Source: Candidatus Nitrosocosmicus arcticus (GTDB lineage: Archaea; Thermoproteota; Nitrososphaeria; Nitrososphaerales; Nitrososphaeraceae). From it: 64,000 bases of DNA. The notes under the pieces are model-generated. The model did no database searches. It had not been told where the DNA came from and worked only from the letters and a program-made list of their open reading frames with translations. A program made the position numbers and the translations under genes. The number at the start of each line of letters is the position of its first letter. Position 1 is the stretch's first letter. Location of the stretch: NCBI RefSeq assembly GCF_007826885.1, contig NZ_ML675582.1, forward strand, positions 62,001 through 126,000, read 5' to 3'. Shown in pieces: positions 8,520 to 18,340 of the stretch.

Positions 8520-9389
8520 TCAATTAAACAAGATCCGATTTCTGATCGTTCCCAATCCTTCAATAGAAATCTCTACTATATCATCATGTTTCAAATACCT
8601 AGGCTCCTTCATTGACATAGCAACTCCAGCAGGAGTTCCAGTAGAAATGATATCCCCAGGCTCAATTGTTATAAGATCACTCAAAGAAGATATTATTTTC
8701 CTGATCGGAATAACCATATTGCTACTTGATGAGTTTTGCCTTAATTCTCCATTTACTTTGGTTGTAATGCGTAGTTTTTGAGGATCTTGAATCTCATCCT
8801 TAGTTGTTATCCAAGGCCCGCAGGGAGCAAATGTATCAATACTTTTCCCCCGTGTGAACTGTTTATCCCTAAACTGGATATCTCGCGCAGAAACATCATG
8901 GAATATCATGTAACCAAATACGGCATCTAATGAATCTTCTTCAGAAATTTTTTTGACTTGTCTTCCGATAATAACTGCTATCTCGGCTTCATAGTCTAGT
9001 CGCTTTACAAAGGAAGGAGCGATGACATTTCCGTGAGGAGAATTTAACGCCGTTCTTGGTTTTAAAAATATCACAGGTTCTTCAGAAGGAGTCAATCCTG
9101 CATCACGAGCGTGATCATAGTAATTAAAAGCGAGACAAATAATTTTAGGCGGATTGGGAAGAGGGGCCAATAAATCAACCTCATCAACAGGCAAATCATA
9201 TGTAAGTTCGGTCCCAATAGAATTTACTTCAGACAACCAACCTCCAAACAAAAATTCTTTAATTCGAGGTGGGATAGGGACTCCAGTCTTTTCCTGTATC
9301 TGTTCCTTAGTAATAATTTTCTTTCCATCTTCGGAGACTATTCCGTATGTTTCTACTGAATTTTTCAATCTAATCCTCGCTATTTTCAT
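8520..9389 (-). CDS. Fumarylacetoacetate hydrolase family protein
   Basis: The 289-aa protein belongs to the FAH/HpcE/MhpD family, metal-dependent hydrolases, decarboxylases or isomerases of beta-keto acids. The C-terminal two thirds hold the catalytic fold: KIICLAFNYYDHARDAG, the metal-binding glutamates in DYEAEIAVIIGR, the acidic residue in FHDVSARDIQ, and the GDIISTGTPAGVAMS loop. The first ~75 residues form the small N-terminal domain. The next gene on the same strand (GluRS) ends 9 nt upstream, so it is probably in the same operon. The physiological substrate is unknown; oxaloacetate decarboxylation or fumarylpyruvate hydrolysis are family possibilities. Confidence 0.88.
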   Translation of the reverse strand: MKIARIRLKNSVETYGIVSEDGKKIITKEQIQEKTGVPIPPRIKEFLFGGWLSEVNSIGTELTYDLPVDEVDLLAPLPNPPKIICLAFNYYDHARDAGLTPSEEPVIFLKPRTALNSPHGNVIAPSFVKRLDYEAEIAVIIGRQVKKISEEDSLDAVFGYMIFHDVSARDIQFRDKQFTRGKSIDTFAPCGPWITTKDEIQDPQKLRITTKVNGELRQNSSSSNMVIPIRKIISSLSDLITIEPGDIISTGTPAGVAMSMKEPRYLKHDDIVEISIEGLGTIRNRILFN

Positions 9390-9398
9390 TTTTTCATA

Positions 9399-11243
9399 TC
9401 ACCTATGTGTAAATATCGCTGTTGAGTAATCATCAATCTTACAGAATCCATATCTAACAAATTGAATGACAGTTCCCAGGTCAAGTTTTGATATATACGA
9501 TTCTGATAATCCGTAATCCTCGATTAAATTATTTTCATTGTATTTGTCTCCAGAGTACAGAGGTAATGGTCTTAAAATCCTATAATCTTGGGAGTCAGAA
9601 TTAGAGACCCACTGAACCTTGGGTATATTATGAGAAATTTCATTTCCCTTATTTTTTGCATTAATAATAATATTACGGCCATTTCCGCCGTTATTATCCA
9701 TTTTGAGATTTTTTTCAATTGACAAAATTTCTATATTGCATAAGTCCATTAATCTTAATGTATCTCCGATTTTAAGTTTAATTGCATCATCGTTAGATAT
9801 ATAAATTATATTTCCTACCTGCACCATCCTCTTACCCATGTCAAGAGTAGGATGATTTCTTATCTCAACTGCGTCAGTGCCAAGTGAATCTATGTTTAAT
9901 CTGACCGGATTCTTGACAAAGAAAAGTCTGCGTGCTTTAGAGTCCAGCATTTTCCTATTAAAGGATTCCAGTATTTCCATCGAGGGTTTCGTTTCTGATA
10001 ACGTAATACTGAGGGAAAGAACAAACTTCCTTATTGCTTCAGGCAGTATCCCCCGTCTTCTTAATCCCAAGAGCGTAGGCAGTCTAGGATCATCCCAACT
10101 CTTTATTATCCCCTTTTCGATTAAGGGTGTAATTTTCCGCTTAGAAACGGGAATGCCTTCAAATTCCAACCTAGAGAATTCAATTAGCTTTGGTTTTGTT
10201 AAAGACAGATTATCCAAGATGGAGAAATAAAGTTCATTTCGTAATTCGTATTCTTTGGTCCTAAAGGCATGAGTAACGCCGTCAAGGCTATCTTCTATAG
10301 GGGCAGCAAAATCATAAGTAGGCCATAAGGAATATTTTGAGCCAACTTTGGGGTGAAGACCTCCTTTTATGATTCTAAAAAGAGTCGGATCACGCATTGC
10401 GGTGTTTAGGCTTGACATATTACCTCTGTACCTCACAATTGCTTGGTTCTGGTCATAATTTCCTGCGATCATATTCTTAAATTCATACAAGTTATTTTCA
10501 ATCGAATTGTTCGTACATCCGCACTCAACAGCATTTAGGCGGTTTCTCTTAATATCTTCTGGTGAACACGAACAAACATAAGCAAAATTTTTCTCAATTA
10601 ACTCTTTTCCATATTCATAAATTTTAAGAATATCATCAGAAGTATTTTTGATCTCATCTGGTTTTACTTGAAGCCAATCAAGACCGTCTTTTATAGCACC
10701 ATAATATTCAATCTTTTCTTTTTGAGGGTTAGTATCATCGTATCGCAGGATCAATTTTCCCCCATACTTCCTAGCATATTCTTCATCAATTACCGCTGCT
10801 TTAGCATGTCCTATATGAGGATAACCATTGGGTTCGGGTGGAAATCTTGTAACTACTTTACCGTGTACTGCCCCGTCCAGAATTGGGAGTTCAAATTCGA
10901 TTTCGTTTCCGGTTGTTGTTTTTTTCTTTTTATCTTCTTCAATCTTTTTGGCATTATCTTTCGCCCAGATGTCATTTTTGGGATCTTCTAAATAATGATT
11001 ATTCTCTAAAATAATAGAGTCATATAGTGTCTTTTTTTCTTCAATTGATAGCTCGTTTAGCTTACTAGCAATTTCTTTTATGTCTGGGACCAGTTCTTTT
11101 ATATTATTTTTCCCTGCCAAGTATTTTGAAATTGAAAAAGTCTTTGAAATAACAACGTCCATTTTTATTGTGTTATTAAAATCCAGTGCATTTTTCAAAG
11201 CTATCAATTTAACAGTATTGATAAATTTCTGATCAGCAATCAA
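9399..11243 (-). CDS. gltX: Glutamyl-tRNA synthetase, archaeal type
   Basis: This class I aminoacyl-tRNA synthetase charges tRNA-Glu (614 aa). The HIGH signature is in PPEPNGYPHIGHAKA near residue 145, and the KMSKS equivalent is VSKRKI near residue 370. The C-terminal part from about residue 440 is the beta-barrel anticodon-binding domain shared with GlnRS, as usual in archaeal GluRS. A CSCSPEDIKRNRLNAVECGC segment near 225-245 has spaced cysteines that may bind zinc. About 100 residues of archaeal N-terminal extension precede the catalytic domain. The gene lies 6 nt after the GGPP synthase gene. Confidence 0.94.
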   Translation of the reverse strand: MIADQKFINTVKLIALKNALDFNNTIKMDVVISKTFSISKYLAGKNNIKELVPDIKEIASKLNELSIEEKKTLYDSIILENNHYLEDPKNDIWAKDNAKKIEEDKKKKTTTGNEIEFELPILDGAVHGKVVTRFPPEPNGYPHIGHAKAAVIDEEYARKYGGKLILRYDDTNPQKEKIEYYGAIKDGLDWLQVKPDEIKNTSDDILKIYEYGKELIEKNFAYVCSCSPEDIKRNRLNAVECGCTNNSIENNLYEFKNMIAGNYDQNQAIVRYRGNMSSLNTAMRDPTLFRIIKGGLHPKVGSKYSLWPTYDFAAPIEDSLDGVTHAFRTKEYELRNELYFSILDNLSLTKPKLIEFSRLEFEGIPVSKRKITPLIEKGIIKSWDDPRLPTLLGLRRRGILPEAIRKFVLSLSITLSETKPSMEILESFNRKMLDSKARRLFFVKNPVRLNIDSLGTDAVEIRNHPTLDMGKRMVQVGNIIYISNDDAIKLKIGDTLRLMDLCNIEILSIEKNLKMDNNGGNGRNIIINAKNKGNEISHNIPKVQWVSNSDSQDYRILRPLPLYSGDKYNENNLIEDYGLSESYISKLDLGTVIQFVRYGFCKIDDYSTAIFTHR

Positions 11244-11249
11244 TGTGAA

Positions 11250-12257
11250 TTACAAACTCCGCTCTACAATGTATTTTGCAGAATTTTCTAACGATATTAA
11301 GGCAGGAGACCTGTCATAACTTTGCAATGTCTTGAAAGCCGCCTCAGTGTAAGTGTTGGCAATATCCCGAACTTGCTTATCGACTCTAATTTGAGCGATT
11401 TTTTTTACCATTTCTGCAATTTCAGAATCTTTCGCATTCTTACTGCCAAATAGTTGTTTTAATAAATCCCTATCTGCAGAACCAAGATTCTGAAAAGCTA
11501 ACAAAATAGGCAGAGTTTTTTTCCCTTCGCGTATATCATTTCCTACAAACTTGCCAGTTATTTTAGAATCACCATGAATTCCAATCAAATCATCTATTAA
11601 TTGGAATGCAATACCAATTTTCTCCCCGTAACTAGACATATTTTCCAAGTCTTTTTCAGTAAAATCAGGTGAGGATAGAGTGCCTAATTCGCACGAAACC
11701 CTAAACAAGGCGGCAGTTTTTTTTTCAATCATCCCAATATATGACTCTGTTGACGAAAATTCGTCATCCTGAGCCATTTGTATATCCAAGGCTTGTCCCT
11801 CGCAAACATCTATACAGGAATAGGATAACAAGTCAACCATCCTCAACAGTACTGATTGGTCGATTCCGATCTTTTTTCCAGAAATAGAGATCACTTGGAA
11901 TGCTTTTGAAAATAGGACATCTCCAGCTAAAATTGCCACAGGAGTTCCAAATTGTCGATGTACTGTGGTCACGTTATGCCTAACGTTATCATTATCCATT
12001 ATGTCGTCGTGAACCAATGTAAAATTATGAATCAATTCTACAGAAGCAGCAGCAGGCAATGATAATTGTAAATCACCATTGAAAAGTTCACATGATTTAA
12101 CAGTCATAAAAGGCCTAAGCCTTTTACCCCCACTCCTGATGTAGTGTAAAGAAGCGGTATACAAACTAAAAGGTTGGCCGGAAATATTATTGAGAATAAA
12201 TTGATTTATTTTAGAAGCAACAAAATTGATTTCAGTTTTTATTTCTTCTGAACTCAT
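11250..12257 (-). CDS. Geranylgeranyl diphosphate synthase (polyprenyl synthetase)
   Basis: This enzyme adds isopentenyl units to allylic diphosphates to make the C20 (or longer) precursor of archaeal ether lipids (335 aa). The first aspartate-rich motif is H83-DDIMD (84-88) and the second is QLIDDLIGIHGD near 217-228. GGKRLRP (43-49) is the substrate-binding motif. The gene overlaps the IPP isomerase gene by 26 nt, so both substrates of the chain-elongation reaction are produced from one operon. Product length cannot be assigned with certainty from sequence alone. Confidence 0.92.
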   Translation of the reverse strand: MSSEEIKTEINFVASKINQFILNNISGQPFSLYTASLHYIRSGGKRLRPFMTVKSCELFNGDLQLSLPAAASVELIHNFTLVHDDIMDNDNVRHNVTTVHRQFGTPVAILAGDVLFSKAFQVISISGKKIGIDQSVLLRMVDLLSYSCIDVCEGQALDIQMAQDDEFSSTESYIGMIEKKTAALFRVSCELGTLSSPDFTEKDLENMSSYGEKIGIAFQLIDDLIGIHGDSKITGKFVGNDIREGKKTLPILLAFQNLGSADRDLLKQLFGSKNAKDSEIAEMVKKIAQIRVDKQVRDIANTYTEAAFKTLQSYDRSPALISLENSAKYIVERSL

Positions 12258-13350
12258 AACTATTCAACATACTTGCTAATTTATCTTTCAATATATATCT
12301 TGTATTCACCAAGGAATCAATATCAGATGAACCCAACAAAAACATAGTACCTCTCAACTGCGCCAAAATCAATTGTGCAAATTTGTCTAATTCATCTTCG
12401 GACTTTGCCGCCCTTTTTAAGAAAGGAAATGCCATCGCACACATCTTAGCCCCAAGCATCAAACACTTGGCTATTTCCAGACCGTTTCGCAGTCCGCCCG
12501 AAGCAATCAATGGGATATCTACGTATTTTGAAGCCAATAATACACACAGCGCAGTTGGGATACCCCAGTCCCAAAAAAGGTTGCCTAAATTAGATTTTAT
12601 GTAACTCTTGGCACTATCTGCTCTGATTTTTTCAATTCCGGCCCAGCTCGTACCCCCCGATCCGGCCATATTGATAGCCCTTATACCTGCACCCTGGAGT
12701 TTGACAGCTACTTCGGGCGAAATTCCAGAGCCTACTTCTTTGACTATTACTGGAATCTCGATATCGTTTACTAAAGAGGTTATTTTTTGTAGAATTCCCT
12801 TAAAATGTGGCTCCCCCTCGGGTTGAATTAGTTCTTGAAGTGGATTCAAATGTATAGCTAATGCGTCTGCATCGATCATTTTTATGATTTGTTTGACATC
12901 ATTCTTTGATAGTCCTTCAGCAAGTTGAGCCCCACCAATATTTGCAATTAAAAAAGCATTTGGAGCAATACTACGGGCAACAGAGTAACTCTTAACCAGT
13001 TTGTCACTCTTTAGTCCAGCCCGTTGGCTTCCAAGTCCCATCGCAAATCCATATTTCTCAGCTATTTGACCAAGCCTTTTATTTATCAATAATGCTTCAT
13101 CAGTACCGCCAGTCATAGAATCAATAATAATGGGCGCAGAAAAGGTCCTACCAAGAAAAACGGTATTCAATTTTATATCCTCGATGTTGATTTCTGGCAA
13201 AGCATTGTGGATCAAATAAACATCCTCCAATAGAGTTGTAGTTTCTTTGCCTTGGACCTTTTCATTTAGTGGAATGTCTATCCCTTCCTTTTTTCTCTTT
13301 TTGATCATTTCAACTTCCTTTTCGGCGAGGGTATGATTATCGCTATCCAA
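12232..13350 (-). CDS. fni: Isopentenyl-diphosphate delta-isomerase, type 2 (FMN-dependent)
   Basis: This enzyme interconverts IPP and DMAPP and uses reduced FMN (372 aa). Type 2 family marks are the N-terminal KRKKEGIDIPLNEKV, PIIIDSMTGGTDEA near residue 72, the glycine-rich flavin and substrate loops GLGSQRAGL and LIASGGLRNGLEIAKCLMLGA, and IAVIVKEVGSG-like segment near 175. It is a TIM-barrel protein unrelated to the NUDIX type 1 isomerase. It sits between isopentenyl phosphate kinase and GGPP synthase, matching the order of the pathway. Confidence 0.93.
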   Translation of the reverse strand: MDSDNHTLAEKEVEMIKKRKKEGIDIPLNEKVQGKETTTLLEDVYLIHNALPEINIEDIKLNTVFLGRTFSAPIIIDSMTGGTDEALLINKRLGQIAEKYGFAMGLGSQRAGLKSDKLVKSYSVARSIAPNAFLIANIGGAQLAEGLSKNDVKQIIKMIDADALAIHLNPLQELIQPEGEPHFKGILQKITSLVNDIEIPVIVKEVGSGISPEVAVKLQGAGIRAINMAGSGGTSWAGIEKIRADSAKSYIKSNLGNLFWDWGIPTALCVLLASKYVDIPLIASGGLRNGLEIAKCLMLGAKMCAMAFPFLKRAAKSEDELDKFAQLILAQLRGTMFLLGSSDIDSLVNTRYILKDKLASMLNSYEFRRNKN

Positions 13351-13391
13351 ATCTAACTCCCTTCCAGATCTCAGAATACGTCATTTTCGTG

Positions 13392-14207
13392 CTAACTCCC
13401 GGATCTCATTCTGATACATGTACCAATGTAATGACGATCGTGAATTATATCTAATATTCTTTCTGGATGGAAACCATTTATCAAATACACAGGAGTTCCT
13501 GAATTTGCAATTTGAATAGATTCAGTCATTTTCCGTTTCATTCCTCCAGTAACATCAAAAGGAGAATCAGAGTGTTCTATTTTTTCCTTGCCTTCCGAAA
13601 GAATATTGCCAATATCTGCTTCATCTACTTGAATTTCCCGGACTATTTCCCCTTTCGACATGTCACTATATAATCCATCTACATTAGTAGTGAATATAGA
13701 GAACTTTGGATGCAATTCTGTGCACAACATGGACATGATTGTATCCCCCGAAAGAATGGAAAAGTTATTTCCAGAGGTATGGATTATATCACCAAACGTA
13801 ATTGGTATAAGATCATTCCCAGAAGTCATATCAACAATATCATGTATTCTTGCAGGATCTGCTTTACTGTTGAATACGAATGCGGAGGGTTGAATTGAAT
13901 ATGGTTTTAATTTTGACTCTATAAATTTATTGGTTATTATGTGATTTAGTTCAATCATGGAGTCATGAACGACTGATACTCCTAGATCCGAATACGGGTA
14001 GGGTTTGGTGTGCATATCATATTTTACAGACCAATAGTGACCAAAAGATCCTCCTCCATGAACAATGATAATTTTAAAATTTTCCTTAATCTCATTTAAA
14101 ACCCCCAATATTTTTTCAATCCCATCGTAGTTTGGGGTCAAAGGCTTTTCTTTGAATGTAACCACAGATCCGCCTAACTTTATGATTATTAAATTACTGC
14201 TCTTCAA
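13392..14207 (-). CDS. ipk: Isopentenyl phosphate kinase
   Basis: This amino-acid-kinase-fold enzyme phosphorylates isopentenyl phosphate to IPP, the last step of the archaeal alternative mevalonate routes (271 aa). The N-terminal KLGGS (10-14) and the GGGSFGH segment (51-57) are visible; the histidine at 57 corresponds to the family's catalytic or substrate-specificity histidine. NVDGLYSDMSKG and FDVTGGMKRKM toward the C-terminus are nucleotide-binding segments. Its clustering with mevalonate kinase and IPP isomerase supports the call strongly. Confidence 0.93.
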   Translation of the reverse strand: MKSSNLIIIKLGGSVVTFKEKPLTPNYDGIEKILGVLNEIKENFKIIIVHGGGSFGHYWSVKYDMHTKPYPYSDLGVSVVHDSMIELNHIITNKFIESKLKPYSIQPSAFVFNSKADPARIHDIVDMTSGNDLIPITFGDIIHTSGNNFSILSGDTIMSMLCTELHPKFSIFTTNVDGLYSDMSKGEIVREIQVDEADIGNILSEGKEKIEHSDSPFDVTGGMKRKMTESIQIANSGTPVYLINGFHPERILDIIHDRHYIGTCIRMRSGS

Positions 14208-14307
14208 GACGTATTAGACTAATGAAATATCAAGATATTATTAATTGTGTGATTTAATAAAATTTTTTAGATAATTTTGATAGCAGAGTCAAGTTTTTCT
14301 GAGGTAG

Positions 14308-15348
14308 CTAGTTATTGTACCCGATCCTCAAGCCCTCTGGATCAATCTTTGCAAAGAAATACTTTAGATTTAACCAATCCAATCTTTTTTGTATATTTTT
14401 GATTACTGACAAATCCTCTTTATGTACGACCGACAAGACCGAGCCGCCACCTCCCGCCCCAGTAATTTTTGTTCCCAACGAACCTTCAGAATTGCAAATA
14501 TTAATTATCTTATCTATTATTGGATTAGACAAAGACAGTTTCACTAGCAAGTCGTGATTTCTATTTAAGAGTTTACCAATATTTCTAATATCTTTATGTT
14601 CCAAGAAGCTGAGTACTTGCTCGTAAATATCTCCATATTCATTACATAGGTTACCAAAAGCGTTAGGATAGTTATTTTTGATTCTAGATACCTTCTCTAT
14701 CATAGAAAAAGTATCATGGGCAACCCCACTATCTATTATCAAGAATTGGTAATCACTAAAATCTGCTGAGACCCTTTTAAAACCATTTAATTTGTCGAAT
14801 TGTCCCAATCCACCAAATGTACATATATTGCAATCTGCTCCCGAAGTCTCTCTATTGATTATTTTCTCAGCGTTTATAGATTCAGAACAAATCTTATTGT
14901 TAGTTACTTTGTTATTTATTGAATGGTAAAGAGCAGCTGTTAACGCAACACAAAAAGCTGAAGAGGACCCAAGCCCTCCTCCAAGCGGAATATCAGAGTC
15001 TAAATGAAGCAAAATGCTATATCTTGATTTCACATCAATGCCGATATGAATGAGTAGATATTTGATAACATTGTGCAGCTTTTTGATGATTTCATAATAT
15101 GCGTAATTCTGATCTAGTGGCACTTTAAGTACCGACTTTCGTATGGTGGCTCTAAAACCTAAATTCGATTCAATTTTGATTTCGTCGTCTGTAGATGGTG
15201 AGAAATTTAATCTGACCTTAAAAAATTTATCTATCGATGCAATTAACGAAGGATATCCATAAACTACAAAGTGCTCTCCAAAGAGGATCACTTTTCCTGG
15301 TGCTATTGTTACTATTTGGCTTTCAAAAGTGTTAGTATTTGAATTCAA
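14308..15348 (-). CDS. mvk: Mevalonate kinase
   Basis: This GHMP-family kinase phosphorylates mevalonate (346 aa). The three GHMP motifs are visible: the N-terminal APGKVILFGEHFVVYG (16-31), the ATP loop PLGGGLGSSSAF (121-132), and the C-terminal KITGAGGGGSVLS near residue 295. The cysteine-containing SGADCNICTFGG segment corresponds to the active-site loop with the conserved aspartate-region residues. The gene is about 100 nt upstream of the isopentenyl phosphate kinase gene, same strand. Confidence 0.94.
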   Translation of the reverse strand: MNSNTNTFESQIVTIAPGKVILFGEHFVVYGYPSLIASIDKFFKVRLNFSPSTDDEIKIESNLGFRATIRKSVLKVPLDQNYAYYEIIKKLHNVIKYLLIHIGIDVKSRYSILLHLDSDIPLGGGLGSSSAFCVALTAALYHSINNKVTNNKICSESINAEKIINRETSGADCNICTFGGLGQFDKLNGFKRVSADFSDYQFLIIDSGVAHDTFSMIEKVSRIKNNYPNAFGNLCNEYGDIYEQVLSFLEHKDIRNIGKLLNRNHDLLVKLSLSNPIIDKIINICNSEGSLGTKITGAGGGGSVLSVVHKEDLSVIKNIQKRLDWLNLKYFFAKIDPEGLRIGYNN

Positions 15349-15380
15349 TCGATCTCCACCCCCCTTTCTCCTCGAATTCT

Positions 15381-16244
15381 CTAAAGCATCAATATAGAGG
15401 AATAACCAACTACAGACGACCTGCTGCCGTCAATATCCCCACTCGTAAGATGCTTTAATAAAATAACATCAAAATTTCCCAATAATTTTGAAAATTCTAT
15501 AGTAGTAGCTATGCAACCATATCCACAGATATATTGAAAATAATTTTTTAACGTATCATAAAAAGATTCCACGTCCATCTTAGAAATCTCCGATATCAGT
15601 TTTTTATCGATGGCATAGCATTCCTCATAACCCAGATAATGAGTAAAGTTGGAGGTAGCTATTAATACAACTTTTTCATCCTGTGGTAATATACTTGCTA
15701 ATAACTTTGCCAATTTTATGCAAGTAGTCTTGTCCTGTTTTCTTTGAAGTATTGGTAAAAATCTGAAATTATTCTTCTTTAGCACTTGAATAAATGGTAA
15801 CTGGGTTTCTATTGTATAATCAATTTCAAATGAAAATGAATCTATCTGCACAAAGCCGGCACTACTTTTCTTTATCAAGTTATTTGCCATCATCTCGTTA
15901 ATTTGTGCTGGGCCTAATGGGGTATTCCAAAAACCATGCTCTAACACTGAGATGCCAGGACTAGTCCCCCGATGATCGGAGGACAGTATTATGAAGTTTT
16001 GGCATTCTATCTTGTCTATTAGGTAATAAGTGAATGCGGACACATACCCAGAGTAATCGTATGAACCATGAGGGACTATGAAACTCACAATCTTCTTATC
16101 CTGAATGTACTCATTTACCATTTCTAAGAATTTGCGATCTTCAGAAGAGGAATTTAAACGCGTAAAATAGTTTTGTATTGAAGCGTTCAATTTCCCATAA
16201 TCTTTAGGATAAAAAACTCCACTAAAGTTATGTTCACGTGTCAA
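15381..16244 (-). CDS. MEMO1 family protein (AmmeMemoRadiSam system protein B)
   Basis: This 287-aa protein is a member of the MEMO1 family, a fold related to class III extradiol dioxygenases. Conserved histidines are seen in FIVPHGSYDYSGY, SSDHRGTSPG, LEHGFWNTPLGP and SNFTHYLGYE, and the family cysteine in CGYGCIATTIEF. These line the metal or active site in MEMO structures. In archaea the gene is usually found between rpsB and mvk, as here. A role in a radical-SAM-linked modification has been proposed for the family, but the biochemical function is not established. Confidence 0.9.
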   Translation of the reverse strand: MTREHNFSGVFYPKDYGKLNASIQNYFTRLNSSSEDRKFLEMVNEYIQDKKIVSFIVPHGSYDYSGYVSAFTYYLIDKIECQNFIILSSDHRGTSPGISVLEHGFWNTPLGPAQINEMMANNLIKKSSAGFVQIDSFSFEIDYTIETQLPFIQVLKKNNFRFLPILQRKQDKTTCIKLAKLLASILPQDEKVVLIATSNFTHYLGYEECYAIDKKLISEISKMDVESFYDTLKNYFQYICGYGCIATTIEFSKLLGNFDVILLKHLTSGDIDGSRSSVVGYSSILML

Positions 16245-16250
16245 TACTAA

Positions 16251-17099
16251 TTAAATTAATTCTTCAACTAGTTTTGCCTCGAAATCATCTATCGTCAATG
16301 GCATCTCAGAATCGGACTTTATCTTTCCTTGTTTCTTGAGGACTTCTTTTGTCAAAAGCCAATATACTGTAGCAAGAGCTTTCCGTCCCCTATTATTTGA
16401 TGGAATTACCAAATCGACTTTAGAGGTAATGTTGTCACTATTTGATAATGCAATTACAGGGACCCCAGCTCTTGTTGCTTCTAATACTGCCTGCTCATCT
16501 GCCTGTGGATCTGTGACTATTACTATTTCAGGCTCTAAATATTTTGGTAATGAAGGATTTGTAAAAGTACCAGGCATAAATCTCCCAAATATACCACGAG
16601 CACCCGTTAGTTCACAAAATTTTTCGATTGGTGTTTTTCCGTACTCCCGTGCAGATGTTACAGCAACATTGGCAATATTAGTTCTACCAATAAATTTGGC
16701 GGCAACATCAATTCTGGCAAGGGTTTTACTAATATCGAGGATATACAATCCTTCTGGATTAGCACGTGTAATGAATGATGTCATAAATTTAGTTTTGATC
16801 GGAGTTCCTACCCTGATTCCGGTTGATAATATCATTTTCTCCAGATTATTAGGATCTTCCAATGACTCTGATTGTTCTACCATTTCAGACGAACTGCTTG
16901 ATCCCTCATCTACTAAGCCTGGTTGTTCAATCTGATCAGATGTTTCAGATGTCTCGTCTGCGTTACTAGTTGTATTCGTTGATTCTTCGTCCTCAGGTTT
17001 GGAAGTAGCATCATTAACAGTTTTATCTAGATGTTCATTATTAGAATTATTAAGAGAATCCAATTCTTCAGGTTTCATATTCATTATATATTGCTCCAT
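16251..17099 (-). CDS. rpsB: 30S ribosomal protein uS2 with acidic N-terminal extension
   Basis: This is small-subunit ribosomal protein uS2 (282 aa). The conserved core begins near residue 85 and contains GTPIKTKFMTSFI, YILDISKTLARIDVAAKFIGR, GRFMPGTFTNP and IVTDPQADEQAVLEATRAGVPVIAL-type segments. The first ~85 residues are an unusual Ser/Thr/Glu/Asp-rich low-complexity extension, so the protein is clearly longer than most archaeal homologues. The start overlaps the end of the enolase gene by 16 nt. An internal start closer to the core (for example MVEQSES or MILSTG) is possible but not needed. Confidence 0.93.
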   Translation of the reverse strand: MEQYIMNMKPEELDSLNNSNNEHLDKTVNDATSKPEDEESTNTTSNADETSETSDQIEQPGLVDEGSSSSSEMVEQSESLEDPNNLEKMILSTGIRVGTPIKTKFMTSFITRANPEGLYILDISKTLARIDVAAKFIGRTNIANVAVTSAREYGKTPIEKFCELTGARGIFGRFMPGTFTNPSLPKYLEPEIVIVTDPQADEQAVLEATRAGVPVIALSNSDNITSKVDLVIPSNNRGRKALATVYWLLTKEVLKKQGKIKSDSEMPLTIDDFEAKLVEELI

Positions 17100-18334
17100 T
17101 TAGCCATTCCTTCTATTAAACCATACTCTGAAACTCTTAATAGTTCATTTAATTTGGAAATTCTTTCGCCGCCTACTACACCAGTTTTTATCATTATTGA
17201 ATTCGTAGCGATAGAAATGTGAGAAATATGACTGTCAATAGATTCACCAGATCTATGAGAAGTAATAATTTTGATGTCGTTGTGGTTACATTCTTCTGCG
17301 AATAACATCGCATCATATAAAGTGCCTGCTTGATTGACCTTCAATATTGCTCCAGAACAAGACATTTTTTTAGCAGCAATCTTAGCTCTATTTTTATTGG
17401 TAACCAGCAAATCGTCACCTGTAACATAGCACCGTGGGTTATCTCTAGTAATAATCGCCATGTTCTCAAAATCCTCTTCATGCAATGGATCTTCGGCATA
17501 AACGAGGTTGTAGTCGCGGATCAACTTATTTGCGTAGTCTATTTGATCCTCTGTTGTTCTAATGATACCCTCACGTTGGTAATCATATACTTTCTTGTTA
17601 CTATCCCACAAGGAGGAACTTGCAAAATCTATACCCATTCGAACTTCTTTCTTCGGATCATATCCGCATCTAATGATTGCGCTTTCCACTAGTTCAATGG
17701 CGCGATCAGTTACAATAGCAGGTGCCCACCCGCCTTCATCTCCCTTTCCATATGTAAATTTGCTGTCGATTTTTTCGATACTTTTTTTTACCTCCTTATG
17801 AATTTGCGAATTCAAAGAGATTGCTTCGGAGATAGATTTTGATTTAACAGGACAAATCAAAAATTCTTGTAGATCAGGTGTTCCGGGGCCAGCATGAGCG
17901 CCACCTCCTAATACATTTCCCAAAGGGTATGGGAAATTAATCATTTCCAATCTAGGATTCAAAACTTGATAGAATGGAACGTTCATGGCGTTTGCAGCTG
18001 AATCCACACTGGCTATAGTAAGAGCGTAAGCCACTGCTCCACCAATATTTGAATAATTGTCGGATGGATCGACTGATTTAATTGCATTGTGCAGATTTTT
18101 GAGGTCTGAGCTGTCAATCCCTATGAATTTATTCTTTATACTTTTAAAATTATTGAGAGTTAATTCTGGATCATTTTGAATAAAGCTCTGTGCCTCATAC
18201 ATCCCAACGCTAGCCCCTGATGGAGCACAAGCCCTACCGAGATATTTGTTGTCAGACTGAACATCAATTTCGATGGATTTATCTCCTCGGCTATTAAAAA
18301 CTAATCTTTCCGCAATTGAAGTGATTTCAGGCAA
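17084..18334 (-). CDS. eno: Enolase
   Basis: This enzyme interconverts 2-phosphoglycerate and phosphoenolpyruvate in glycolysis and gluconeogenesis (416 aa). Conserved features are RACAPSGASVGMYEA with the flexible catalytic loop, the GKGDEGGWAP loop, metal ligands in MGIDFASSS, AEDPLHEEDF and VTGDDLLVTN, the catalytic lysine in AILKVNQAGT, and SHRSGES near the C-terminus. It lies between rpoN and rpsB, a cluster order common in archaea. Confidence 0.95.
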   Translation of the reverse strand: MPEITSIAERLVFNSRGDKSIEIDVQSDNKYLGRACAPSGASVGMYEAQSFIQNDPELTLNNFKSIKNKFIGIDSSDLKNLHNAIKSVDPSDNYSNIGGAVAYALTIASVDSAANAMNVPFYQVLNPRLEMINFPYPLGNVLGGGAHAGPGTPDLQEFLICPVKSKSISEAISLNSQIHKEVKKSIEKIDSKFTYGKGDEGGWAPAIVTDRAIELVESAIIRCGYDPKKEVRMGIDFASSSLWDSNKKVYDYQREGIIRTTEDQIDYANKLIRDYNLVYAEDPLHEEDFENMAIITRDNPRCYVTGDDLLVTNKNRAKIAAKKMSCSGAILKVNQAGTLYDAMLFAEECNHNDIKIITSHRSGESIDSHISHISIATNSIMIKTGVVGGERISKLNELLRVSEYGLIEGMAKWSNI

Positions 18335-18340
18335 TGTTTA

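Noticed and set aside
16336-16935. Plus-strand open frame of 199 codons
   Set aside because: It is the antisense shadow of rpsB, a certain gene.
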